Shown here: piece by piece, positions 23,405-34,615 of the stretch
How the letters are laid out: the number at the start of each line of letters is the position of its first letter
Position numbering within the stretch: the stretch's first letter is position 1
NCBI RefSeq assembly: GCF_020921035.1
Contig: NC_063150.1
Location: 30,303,826-30,367,825 of the forward strand
DNA from: Rhodamnia argentea
Lineage: Eukaryota > Streptophyta > Magnoliopsida > Myrtales > Myrtaceae
DNA: 64,000 nucleotides
Reading direction: 5' to 3'
Made by a program: the position numbers and the translations under genes
The notes under the pieces: model-generated
What the model saw: only the letters and a program-made list of their open reading frames with translations
The model's database searches: none
What the model was told of the DNA's origin: nothing

Positions 23405-25980
23405 TTTAAATGAACAAATTCAAACTTGAAACGAATATTTCTAATTCTTTCCGTCTTTTTCTCCTCCGTATCTCTAGTTCATATTGAAGTTTTACAACAC
23501 CTCCGTAGTTCTTTGGTCACGTCAAAGCTCCACGAAAACGACTAGAAAGTCGAAACTCCTCCTCTACTGTTCATGTTGAAATTTTCACAAAAATGGCGAG
23601 AAAGTCGAAGCAATATATTTGTCGAAATCGAAGAGTTGAATTATCATGTTTTTTCTCTTTTACTAGATTTAGCGTTCTCCAGTTTGATTTACCTCGTCGA
23701 TGTTGTTGTAAACCCTTTTACATTTCTTGCCATAGTTGAACGTGTGGCTCTACAATGCTGCAATGAGCTCCTTTTTCGTTTAAGATGTAGATTGTGCAAT
23801 AATAATGAATTGATTGACAAGGGTTGTATTCGTTTGTGTAGTTGTGATTTGTTTAGCAGTGAATCATAAAAATTCTTACAATCTTTTTTGTACATTTTCA
23901 AGTTCATTTACATTGATATGTCGTCCATACCAAGCAATAAATATGATAAGATAATATCCGGCTTTATTATTGCTATTCATCAAACAACAAAATCCATGAA
24001 TTTCATATTATATCCATCCAATTCTATCATGATTAGAATTCTAGACGACCAAATGCAGCCTTATTGGTTTTGAATTCAAGCTCGACCGATTGGAACTTGG
24101 GATAACCGAATTCCAAACTTCTAATATACATATATTTTTTCAGTTTCCACTGTTTCATAAGGAAGCAATGAGCAAGGAGTAGAAAGTGTTAAAAAAAAAA
24201 ATAGCAGAGATGCTTTGTATGTCTTTACACTAGGAGGTTTAAGAAGCAATGAGCCCAAATAGATGGAGAAAAGATCCTACCAATGTCCAAGCGTTACAAA
24301 GCCAATGATATCATGGTCCTAACCAAATGGTGTCAACTTGGAAGCATAACTCTCCTTTGGGCTTCTTTGAATGTGTGATGCATATGTTCAAACAGGAAGC
24401 CTGATGCTGAATCTACGCTCTTGGACCTGAGTTGTGGCCCAAAACACTCGTTGACCTGTTGAGTCAACCATTCCAATTTTCCCTTTTTCTATTTTGGCCA
24501 TAGTGAAAGTACTTGGAATTAAACTCCTCTAATTCCTTCTCAAGTGTAAAATTAGGGATTAAACAATCTCGGCGTGCTCCATGGCATCATCGGAAGGATG
24601 TAATTAGATGCATCACATAGTAAAAGAAAGCGGGATGTGTAGTCCTCTAAACTCATTCTAGCTATTATATGAACTGGTCAATCATCAAGATACATCTTCT
24701 AAAAATTGAGTTTTCATTGACCATAAAGTTCGATCAGTAAGTTCGTTGAACCATAAACAATCGAATTTAGATCAAATTTCGCCGACTCAGCTGACCTAAC
24801 TCATCCGATTCGATACAAAAAGGGTCTTCCACATTGGGACGGAGAGGTTTTTCTCGATCCAGTGCACTCACAATTTGATTCGATCTAACAGGGTCCCATA
24901 AAAAAAGCAACGTCTGATGGCAAGGAAAAGAACTATACATGTCACTCTATGCTTTTTTTGATGTAATTTCTTTTCCTCGAGTCTGATCAAGGACTAGAAG
25001 CAGAAGCAGATGTGTCGACATAATAATGAAGCACCTCTTACATCATGCTCCTAGTCTCAAGCAACCAACTGTAAACTGGAAAGAGCCTTCTTAATAGAGC
25101 CAGTCAACATCTGTAAACGTGTTTCATGCCTTAAAAATTGCAACTTGATATATACACGGCATAGATTTTGTTCTCTCTCTCTCTCTCTCTCTAACACATG
25201 CAAAGATTCCATCTTTAGCGAAGAAAAATGCGGCACTGCCACTAACATTCAGAGATCACCTACTCAAGATAGTAAACAAATAAAGAATCATGCTACCTCA
25301 GAGTGATCTGCCAAAGTGTTGACTTCTATGTAAACTACAATCCAGAAATGCTCGACCCACATGTCTGAAACCCGAGACAAACAACCCTTGCCATGGCGCT
25401 ACTACCTGCAATCAAATGAGTTAAGGAACTTCAGCAAGCTTCGCTCAACAACCGGATGCATGTAGACTTAACTTAGACGCTCACATTGTAATGTGCCGCA
25501 ATAAAGTTCATCCATACAGAACTTCTACAGCATGCATTTTATGCCAGTAGCTCAAGAACACAGCAGAAGAGATGGCGGCTGAAGCAAGCCTAGAATGAAC
25601 TAAACTGAACAGTTCCGGTCCACACTGTTAACAGCTCAACTGGTCCAGAATGCTCCAATATAGCACCGGATCATATAAAATACCTACCGTTTTCTCATTT
25701 TGAGAGAATATGCATGACTGGCTGCTCAAATTTTTACTGCAATTTTAGATAATCTATTCTTGTGAATCTCTGCATAATTCTTGTAGATATGAATTGATCT
25801 GATGAGAATTTGAGTATAAGCTACATTTAAGCCTATTGGATTCTCTCAATAAGGAAAAATAAAATGGTTAGTAAAGCATAGTGACTGCATTTGTCGACAT
25901 CATGCGAGAAGAATCGACACTGTCATGAGAGGAAAGTAGAAGAGCCGCCTATTAATGAATTCATCACCTCCTATGCCTCA
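23405..25980. other. Intergenic region and 3' side of the ethylene receptor gene
   Basis: AT-rich DNA with a TC run at 25170-25192. Open frames at 23573-23869 and elsewhere lack domains. The last few hundred bases before 25981 should contain the ethylene receptor 3' UTR. Confidence 0.4.
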
Positions 25981-28900
25981 TCATACTGCTTCGCCTGCTC
26001 GCTGCAATACTCGTCGAACTTCATCGGCCACCTGTTGCAGGACTACCGGTTTCCATAGCACGCCGTTCATTCCCATCTGAAGGCACCTTTCCCAGATACG
26101 TTCCTCAGCGCTTGCCGTCAGTGCGATGATTAATGGCCAGTGACGGCTGCGACACTTCCTTATTCTCATTGCAACCTCGAAACCATCCATATCGGGCATG
26201 TGAAGATCCAGAAAAACCACTCGTAGAGAATTATCTGTATGGCTCAGGGCACTAAGGCATTCTAGACCCGTCGAAGCGGAAGTCACTTGACAACCGAGCC
26301 TTTCAAGAAGCTTTTTGGTCACAGTCCTGTTAATATCATCATCATCTGCAATTAGAACCCGGAGGCCTCTAAAAAGAGAATCCAGGCTTTGTTGCTCCAT
26401 GGGATTTCCAGGAGGCAACATGGCTTTTCCCCGAGAATTTTGCCTTAGGAACCTGAGAACAAGTGTCATCCTCTGTGGAAGACCTCGAGAACTTGAAGCA
26501 ATCCAGATATTACCTTGCATCATCTGCACATGGTTTTCACAGATATTTGACTTGTAAATAGACACTTCAAATGGTTGCACAGACAAGGTCCTACCCCAAG
26601 ATATTGCTACAGAATCATCAGTTTCAAAGTACAAAAGTGCAAAGATAAGATCAAATGGATTGTTAATAAGTATCTCGAACAAAATCTAAAGTCGAATTTC
26701 CCTATCTTCGACGGAGTTTGACCAAACGACTTTACTACCATGAGCAGTTTCCTGAGCTAACTGCTCATTAGGAGTCTCTCAAGTTTTTAAAGCTTAAGGT
26801 ATGTACGGTGAATTATCAAGCAGAACCCAAATAATAACTTTCGTTGCAATGATTACTCAGTCTGACGGTAGCGTTACCTATTGCAACCAAATTAATGACA
26901 GACTATAGAAACATCTATATCAACCCACCGTCCATCCTGACAACAGGACAGACATTTTGATTAGCAGACTACCAATCCTTTCTTGTACTATCTGATGACA
27001 AACCTACTCTTAAGAGAGAAATATGAGAAGCATTGCAGTCACCTCAGGGTACACCAGCCAAAAGAAACCGCACACCATCTTCCAAATTTGTAAATTTTTC
27101 ATGAATCCATAAAGCCCCAACCGAGTGGGTTCACTTCACAATGAAAAACCACATGGAAACAGCGAAGATTATGCAGCTAAAAATTGCATCCAAATCTAAC
27201 GTGACAAGGAAACGCACAGTTGTTCAGCGAAAGCTGAAGTGCAAGCACCAACCTGGACAAGCTTTTTGCAGACATTGAAGCTCAGGGCATCTTTATTGTT
27301 GTCGCTGCCACGATTCCGACCAGCTGACTGCATTCCAGGAATTAAGCCACCTGAAGGAGCACTTCCACTCACAATCTCAATTTCAAATTTTATAGTTACA
27401 AACTCATTAGACAGGCTTATCACTTGCGGACCCCTAGTCTTGTCATGTTTCCCCTCAGTGTCGTCACAAGAGACCCGAAAAGTAACATTAGCCCCTCCAT
27501 CATAGATATCCAAAAGATACCCAACCAAATGCAGTATCACTTGAAAAGTCCTCCTTTCATCACCCATAACCTGATCGGGGAGAGAACTTCGGACACTGAT
27601 CTCAAAACCACAGCCCCTATAAACACAGAGGCACTTGGCAAGGCAAGAGGCTTCCCTGATCATAGCATGTAATTGAAAATGTTTCATCTCAAAAGGGAAC
27701 TTCCCATCATCTTTAGCAGAGATCTCCATCACGTCATTAATTAATGTAGAGAGGACATTACTAGTTGTCTCCATTGCATCAACAATGAGTTTTTGTTCAG
27801 GGTTCATATTTTCTTCGTGAAGAATCGACAGCAGGCCCACAATTGAGTGCATTGGCCTTCTCATCCCATGACTCATCACCTTCTGAAAAGAATTTCTCGC
27901 CTGACTAGCCATCATAGCATTTCTCCTAGCTTGTTGCAAAGCGCGGTTTTGTTCTGCCAGTTTCTCTCTCATAAGATGAGATTCTTCAAGAACTGTGGCA
28001 TGAGAAAGGGCCACGGCCACCTGATCAGCAACTACTTCCACAATCTCCATTTCCTGGTCGCTCCAATCTCTAGGATTTGCTTGTGGAAGAACCAAAACTA
28101 GTATTGCATAATGTGTATCAATTGACTGTGGTGTTCCTCCTTTAAAGTTCGATGCCCGAAGCATTGGCATGCGGATTGCTGCCACAGCACCTAGCTCATC
28201 GAGCCCACCACTACTAACAACCGCCAGGGCTGAATCTGGCCTCAAAATCCTCACACCCTTGCTCTCTTTTATCTCTATCACATTGGCATTGTTGATCGGG
28301 ATGGAGCGACTCTTTCCTGAACTTAACTTCAACTCATGGGTCATAATCATTTCTGTCCGATCATCATTTGGCATCCAGACCGCACAATTGTGCAAATCCA
28401 AAGTTTTAGAGAGCTCAACCAGAGTTGTGTACAATATTGTATGCTTATCCAGCGACTTCCTAATTTCCTGCGTCAGCATACGGACATGCCAGCTAGCCTC
28501 CTTCTGTCTCTTCATCATCTCAACCTCTTGGTCTAATTCCAAAACGTTCTGTCTCAAGAAAGTTTCTCTCACCTTCACTTTGAGCAGCAGAGGTATCAAA
28601 GTCAAAAGGGTAATCGCAGTTGCACACGAGACCAGTGCGGTGAGGAACTTTGCAATCGTGAGGGACAGCATCAATTGGAATGAGTGAGGGCCATAGTAGG
28701 TCCAACCGTTGAGCAAATGTGTCAAACCACAGAGGACAATAAACGCTATGAACTGAGCGAGCACCCATTTGAATGGCACATACGACAAGCTGACAAAATA
28801 TAGGAGTTCAAGTGGTATTGAAAAGTATGCCACAGCAATCAAGAAATCACTCACTCTCTGGCACTCTAAGATTCTTTCGACGCTCCAAAAGCCCTCATCG

Positions 28901-28986
28901 TCGCAGCAGCTGAATCCGTTGCCATCGGCGTAAGCACAGACAGTAAGGGAAGACAGGAGTAAGCCAAGAGCGACCGCTCTTAACAT
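25981..28986 (-). CDS. EIN4: Ethylene receptor, subfamily II, EIN4 type
   Basis: Two coding exons, 28986-27253 and 26523-25981, join in phase to 758 residues. After a signal-like hydrophobic start ([14 protein letters not shown]) come three membrane helices that bind ethylene through copper, with the Cys and His ligands in [18 protein letters not shown] domain follows, then a histidine-kinase-like region with [15 protein letters not shown], and after the intron a complete receiver domain with IADDDD, Asp684 in [11 protein letters not shown], and a Lys in LWKP. His373 in the H-box is kept, as in EIN4, whereas ETR2 has Asp there. The other kinase boxes are degenerate, as usual for subfamily II. 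Such receptors sit in the ER membrane and repress the ethylene response through CTR1. The ATG at 28986 fits EIN4 better than the GTG three codons earlier. Oddity: adjacent cysteines in SCCDDEGF where relatives have Cys-x-Cys. Confidence 0.95.
26524..27252 (-). other. Intron of the ethylene receptor gene
   Basis: A GT-AG intron of 729 bases separates the kinase-like region (ending KKLVQ) from the receiver part (starting MMQGNIWI). The splice falls between codons. Confidence 0.9.
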
Positions 28987-30336
28987 TGCCCCCACCGAGT
29001 GAGTGCCTAATCAATTCATCTCACCTCGATGTTTACCTTCCAAACGAGAGGCAATCTCCAATCAAGGAAATCGAAAGACCACTCTTATAGCAAGAGAAAC
29101 CAATCTGCCAAATCCCAAGACGTATCAATCTGCTTCTGCGAATATGAGGCAGGAGGACTAGTTTTTCGTGCTTGAGATCTAGCAAAAACTGTAAACCAGA
29201 GCATCTACGATCCCCAGCCTCTCAACCATAACACCTTATTCCTCTTTCTTCCTGTTCACTAATTCTATAAATCATCCAAAAAGAACATCAAAAACAAGGT
29301 AGAGACCCCGTAACAATGCTCAAACCCCACAAGACAACCAGTCAATCTGAAGCAAACTTGTCTTCAATCTGCAAAGGAGAGATACCAGAATCAAAGCCGC
29401 ACACGAAATGGGTAGCTGAAAAAAGAAGGGCTTTTCTTAAATCTTCACTAGTGAATTGAGACAAGGAGGGAAAAGGGGTACCTAAACAAAACCGAGATCA
29501 ACCCGTTCGCCTCTTTGTTGATCGTTCCCCCGCCGGAAAAAGATCAAGAGACCCACCAAACCAGTACCCTCAAAATTCTCCCGTCACCAAAAGGCAAACT
29601 TTTTTTTCTTTTTTTTTCTCCCCTCAGCAGCAAAAAGAGCCGCAAGTGCTCAAATCCCAGAAATGGAAAAAGGAGGAAATAGACCCGGCAGCGGGGAAAA
29701 AGAAAACCAGGTCTCCCTGAAAAAGGAATAATAAAAAACTCCAGCTGAATTTCCTCTTCTTCTTCTTCTTTTCTGTCTCTCTCTCCGCAGAAGAAGAAGA
29801 AGGAATCGTTCCAGCTGAATAGCTGCACAAGTAGAGAGAAGGTCCGCTGAAATTCCGAGATACTATAGCTTCTAATTTAAGTAATACAGACCCGAAAAAG
29901 ACTAGAACAAGAAGAAGAGGGGGGTAAGAAAAGCGAGAGAGGAGAGGGAGAGAGAGGTGCTCGTGTGGGGTTTAAGAAGCGGGACCCACCAAATATTACG
30001 TGAAGAGAACCTGGACGCCCTTTTGCCTCTGCAGCCTCGTCAGACTCGGACCATAACAAAAGCATCTCCCAAATAATTTTTTTTATATCTTTAATTCTCG
30101 AAGAGGAAAAAAAATCCGTCCATTCGTGATAATCTCGTATTAATTATTTGCCCAAATTGCGCTTTTCCCGTATTAATTAATGTCGGTTAGGACTTTCAGT
30201 GTCGCGCCATCGTTTTTTTTTTTTTTTTTTTTTTTTTTGCCATCGTCTTTTGACACCGCTATAGTTTTTACGGTTTTGGGATTTTATAATAAACACACAC
30301 ACACACAAAATGAATTTTCGAGGATTCCCTTGAAAC

Positions 30337-30369
<33 letters not shown>
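28987..30369 (-). promoter_or_regulatory. 5' leader and promoter region of the ethylene receptor gene
   Basis: This should hold the leader and promoter. A candidate leader intron lies at 29369-29481 on the minus strand: donor AG|GTACCC, and acceptor TTTGCAG preceded by a pyrimidine tract. The transcript-sense strand carries purine and pyrimidine runs near 29590-29800. Farther up are a poly-T run (30210-30238), a CA run (30293-30307) and an AT run (30341-30370). Leader introns are known in ethylene receptor genes. This one is inferred only from splice-site sequence. Confidence 0.45.
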
Positions 30370-30373
<4 letters not shown>

Positions 30374-30377
30374 AAAG

Positions 30378-31916
30378 GGGTTTTTTTTCCAATTTAATTT
30401 TTTTAATGAATTATTTACAGAATTATTTTTTAAAAATAAATATTTACAAGTTTGGGCCTTGCTCTGGTAGTTGGGCTGCCGAGCAGCTTTGCTGGGCCCA
30501 ACCCTAGCTACTCGGCAGCCCAACTACTGAGCAGCTCTGTTGGGCCCAGCCCCAGCTGCTGGGCAGCCCACTTGCTCAGCAGCCCAGTTGCCGAGCGGGG
30601 TTGGGCTTCTTTTTTTTTTTTAAATTTCATTTTTTTAAGTATTTTAATTATTTAAAAAAATACGAAATTTACAAAAAAAAAAAAACAATGTGGGCTGGCT
30701 GTATTGTAAATTTCGTATTTTTTTTAATTATTGATACTTAGAATATTTATTTTATTTATAATTTTTTTTCTTGTGATTATAACATTATTAGCAATAATTA
30801 ATGTAAATATTTATTAAGATCTATAATTAATAAATAATGTTGTGATATAATGTAATATAGCCGCAGGAATATGTTGGAAACCGCAGTAATATATAGATGA
30901 GAAACCGCAACAAAAGAGTTAAAAACCGCATGGAAAGATTAAAAATCGCAGCAAAAGAGTGGAAACGAGTAAAGAAAGAGCAAAACTTTGGAAAAGTATA
31001 TCTTATCGCTCGGGCGTCTGTTTGAGACGATTTTTTTTTTATTTCACGTAATTTTTCGAGAGGAATCCATTGGCCCCCCTTTTCCCCAAAAAAACGCCGT
31101 TTTCCTTATCAATTTTGTATTTTCTCCCTTCGGTGCTACTTATCGATATCGAACAAACCCTCCTTTCCCTCTTTCCCCAAACAAATTCGGCCGTTGGCGG
31201 TGATGAATGATGGATTTTTGCAATTTGGGATCGTCTAGATGAGTTTTTCTATTTTTTATAGTATTTTCGGGATTTATTAATGGCAATTTTTGCTATTCGG
31301 GATCGTCTAGATGGGTTTTCGATTAATTATATTATAAAGATATTGAATTAAGAATTGGGTTCCTTAATTTCATATATCTTACCAATTTTATTTTATGAAT
31401 ATTTTTAATTAATTACATAATTACAACATTATTTATTAATTATAAATCTTAATAATTTTTATATTAATTATTACTAATTATGTTATAAAGATAAGCTTCC
31501 CAAGAAAAAATATATAAATAATATAAATATAAACATGTTAAAAAAATACAAAATAAACTAAATATTATAAGTATAAATAATTAAAATACTTAAAAAAGAG
31601 AAATTAAAAAAAAAAGAAGAAGCCCAATAAATATAAACATGTTAAAAAAATACGAAATAAACTAAATATTATAAGTATAAATAATTAAAATACTTAAAAA
31701 AATGAAATTAAAAAAAAAAAGAAGAAGAAGAAGAAGAAGAAGTCCAACCCCGCTCGGCAGGTGGGCTATCGAGCAGGTGGGCTGGTCAGCAACTGGGGCC
31801 GGGCCCAACAGAGCTGCTCGGCAACCCAACCGCCGAGCAAGGCCCAAACTTGTAAATATTTATTTTTAAAAAATATTTTTGTAAATATTTTTTTAAATTA
31901 AATTGGAAAAAAACCC
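30378..31916. mobile_element. Long terminal-inverted-repeat element, about 1.5 kb, non-autonomous
   Basis: The left end GGGTTTTTTTTCCAATTTAA is matched by the inverse at the right end (TTAAATTGGAAAAAAACCC). The inverted similarity continues through GC-rich modules (30450-30605 and 31741-31845, with 'ggcccaac' and 'gccgagca' words) and into AT-rich flanks, about 250-290 bases per arm. The flanks share TCTCAAAG exactly (30370-30377 and 31917-31924); counting the shared G run the match could extend to 11 bases. The AT-rich interior carries several 'aaccgca' words at 30860-30960 and no transposase. Long arms and an 8-11 bp duplication suggest a MULE-derived element. Confidence 0.78.
31519..31735. 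repeat. Tandem duplication inside the 1.5-kb element
   Basis: A unit of roughly 107 bases starting 'aaatataaacatgttaaaaa' and ending in an A/G-rich 'aagaagaag' tract is present twice in tandem, with only a few differences, at the inner edge of the right arm. Confidence 0.75.
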
Positions 31917-32234
31917 TCTCAAAGGGGCAGTCACCTGAGGTACAAAGTCTCATCCAAAATTAATTTTCGTCTAACAAAAAAAACAATCTCAAAGAATCGT
32001 TATGATGGATGAGCGGTTTTGAATTACAAGTATCGGTCGGAACAAATTTCTCATTTTTTAGAATCTGAAACCTACACTCAAGTTTCGTCTGTATTCTTCA
32101 TTAAATGATTACAGTGAGCCATTACTTTTAATGATCACTAGTTGCTACTACAATCTACTTATCATTGTTATTATTTAGTCACATGACTAAAAATAAAGTA
32201 TTGACAACATAAAAGTCTCAAGCATAGATATTGC

Positions 32235-32705
32235 CCATGGTTCAATTCGGTTTGAATTTTTAAGAAAATCGAACCGAATTGAACCATTAATGTGTAAATT
32301 TGAACCGAGCCGAATCTCGCCTAGAGCCGAATATTAATCGAACCAAAAAGTCAATTCAAGACGGCTTTCAGTTTTTCTTTTCTAATTTTTATTTTTATTT
32401 GTATTTTTTTCTTTCTTTCCTTTTCTTTTTTTCTTTTTGGTTCAAATCTAGCGGAGTCTTGGGAGCCCGCCGGCCCTCTGCCCTAATAAAGAAAAAAAGA
32501 AAAGAAAGAAAAAAAAAAAAAGGACGGTAATTTTGGAGATTCTTTATGTATTTTGGTTAACCGAACCGAATCAAACTGGAAAAAAAGAATGATTATTTCA
32601 ATTACTTGAACCGAAAATCGAACCTAATTGAAATGTACAAATTTTCAGTTTAGCTTGGTTGAGTTTGCAATTCGATTCAATTTTTCAGTTCGGTTTTAAC
32701 ACACC
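32235..32705. repeat. Nested inverted repeat with 'cggtt/aaccg' arms
   Basis: The outer arms carry 'ttcaattcggtttgaa' and, in inverse, 'aaccgaattgaacc' type words. An inner hairpin pairs a C/T-rich tract (about 32390-32440) with an A/G-rich tract (about 32488-32523) around a GC-rich loop near 32455-32485. There is no coding capacity and target duplications were not identified. Confidence 0.5.
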
Positions 32706-32899
32706 TACCCATCGACACCCCTAGCTAACTAGGATCGAATGTTGGACCTAGTAATCTCTAGCCCCAAAAACAATTCCTTTACTAGCAAGGTCATATCGCC
32801 AACTTAGTACTCTTTGGCTCCACTCCCAATCTCTTTTTCAAGAGGGCCGCATGCCTATCCGCAGTTGAAAAATCATTAGTTGTTGATATTGTATTGCTA

Positions 32900-33490
32900 G
32901 CAGTAGAGGTGAGCAAAAAAATCAAGATCCAACCAAACCAAACCAGACCATATCCAACCAGCTGATTTTGGATGGTAACCGGTAGGTATGGGTCCGATTC
33001 TTGGTTTCAATTTTCTGGAACTAGGGAGTATCGGTTCGATTCCCGATTTCAAGTAGGAACCATCCAACAAAGCCAAACATATTTATTATAATATATATGT
33101 GTGTATTTTTTTTTTTTAATTGAAAATATCTCCCTCAAAATTTCATTGACTCCCAAGCCTAGGCCCAGCTCATCGGGAACCATGTAGAGATTGATATGGA
33201 ACTAATGCTAATGGAACTCACAATTATCAAGCAGTTTCATCTTACATAAGACAGATATAGAAGCACTATTCACAAAATGGAATACATGATATTCTAGCAA
33301 ATCTTTTTTAATTGATGTTGGTGCTCCGGAGATCGGGTTCCATAAATCTAACTAGAAATTGGACAGAACCGGTGGTTCGGTTCTCGGGTGGATCCATGGA
33401 ACGAGCGGGTAGTTCACGATTCTCATTTTGCAGAACCAATTCTTAGCGGGTGGTTATCGATTTTACGGTGATAACCACCAATTCTGAAAT
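32900..33490. repeat. Dispersed 'ggttcggttc' repeat
   Basis: A block of 'gaaccggtggttcggttctc' and 'cggttcgattcccg' phrases related to those at 13975-14440, arranged partly as an inverted repeat. It is a non-coding transposon relic of unknown class. Confidence 0.45.
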
Positions 33491-34044
33491 CGATCACCCC
33501 TACCTAGTGGCATCGTGTCCTTCTTACGGGAAGAAAAAAAATCCCCTTTTGATCGGCGTACGAACCACTTGTACTAAACTAAAATAAACAAGTTTAAAAA
33601 ATAAAAGTGGGTATGTAAGAAAGAATATTTCAAATACGACGTATTTGGGGATGTCCCTAAAAGGCTATGATCATCAGGGTAGTGGGTGCCTTTCGAATTG
33701 GCAGTATATGGAAAGGATATTTTGAAAAGCAAGGTAGTGGAATCGGAAATTGTTGGAAGAGACCTCAAGAATATATCTTACCAAAACCATATCCTAAGTC
33801 ATATCATATGGTCTCTCAAATCCAATTATTTAAATTAACCTCTTAGATATATGTATATATTTCTTGATTTTTAGTTATTTAAGTAGGGAAAGAAAAGACC
33901 CCACATGCTCTAATTTTAATAATATTGCCCTTATAATATCTTGGACTCCACAAAGCACAGTTGTCATTTTCCTCTATCTGTTGCAGAAACACATATTTTA
34001 ATACCAAGCTGAAATAAAATATCTGCAGCTTTATATAAATAGAG

Positions 34045-34200
34045 GTGAGCAAGACGGACCGATCGGATAGGGAACCGCCCGGACCGACGGGCTTGGTCCG
34101 GTTCTGGAGGTCACTTGTCCAGTTCCCGATTTCTCAAGGTGAAACCGGTGTTCGGGCGGTCTGATTCCCAATTCCTGAGGAATCGTATGTGGACTTGGAA
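34045..34200. repeat. Short fragment of the 'ccggttc' dispersed repeat
   Basis: Contains 'ggaccgacgggcttggtccg' and 'gaaaccggtgttcgggcggt' words like those at 13975 and 32900. It is single-armed, so probably a truncated copy. Confidence 0.4.
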
Positions 34201-34615
34201 AAAGGATAGTGTTCTTCCTTGCTCATCATGTTTTTTGGGATGGTTACACAAATGTGCAAACTAGAGGAGGGAGAGAAAGAGATTATCTCCTTTATTGATC
34301 AATGTGGAGTTTCATGTTGAATCATGAATGAATTGTAGTGAGAGATTATTTACAGTGTTCAGAGTCATATTAAGCACTGATTCACCTAACAAAACTTCCT
34401 TGCCCCTGGATGAGAGGACACTAGTGACAAAAAGTAGGAGGCTATATCATCCTGTAATTCTCGCACCCCGGTTCGGTCGCGTATGCGGCTGAGGGTATTT
34501 TCCGGAACACGCCCGATCTACGATGGGTATGGAAGCAAAGCCGCGCTCAAGGGGGTCGCATCCTTACTCGCATCAATGGAGAGTTGCCATCAGCTAACCT
34601 GACTATCTTCACCAA

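Larger units (their letters stand above)
31925..34615. other. Repeat-rich intergenic DNA and myosin 3' side
   Basis: Includes an inverted repeat at 32235-32705, a 'ccggttc' repeat at 32900-33490, and another fragment of it at 34045-34200. The last few hundred bases before 34616 should be the myosin 3' UTR; they are distinctly less AT-rich around 34460-34570. No other gene is seen. Confidence 0.45.
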
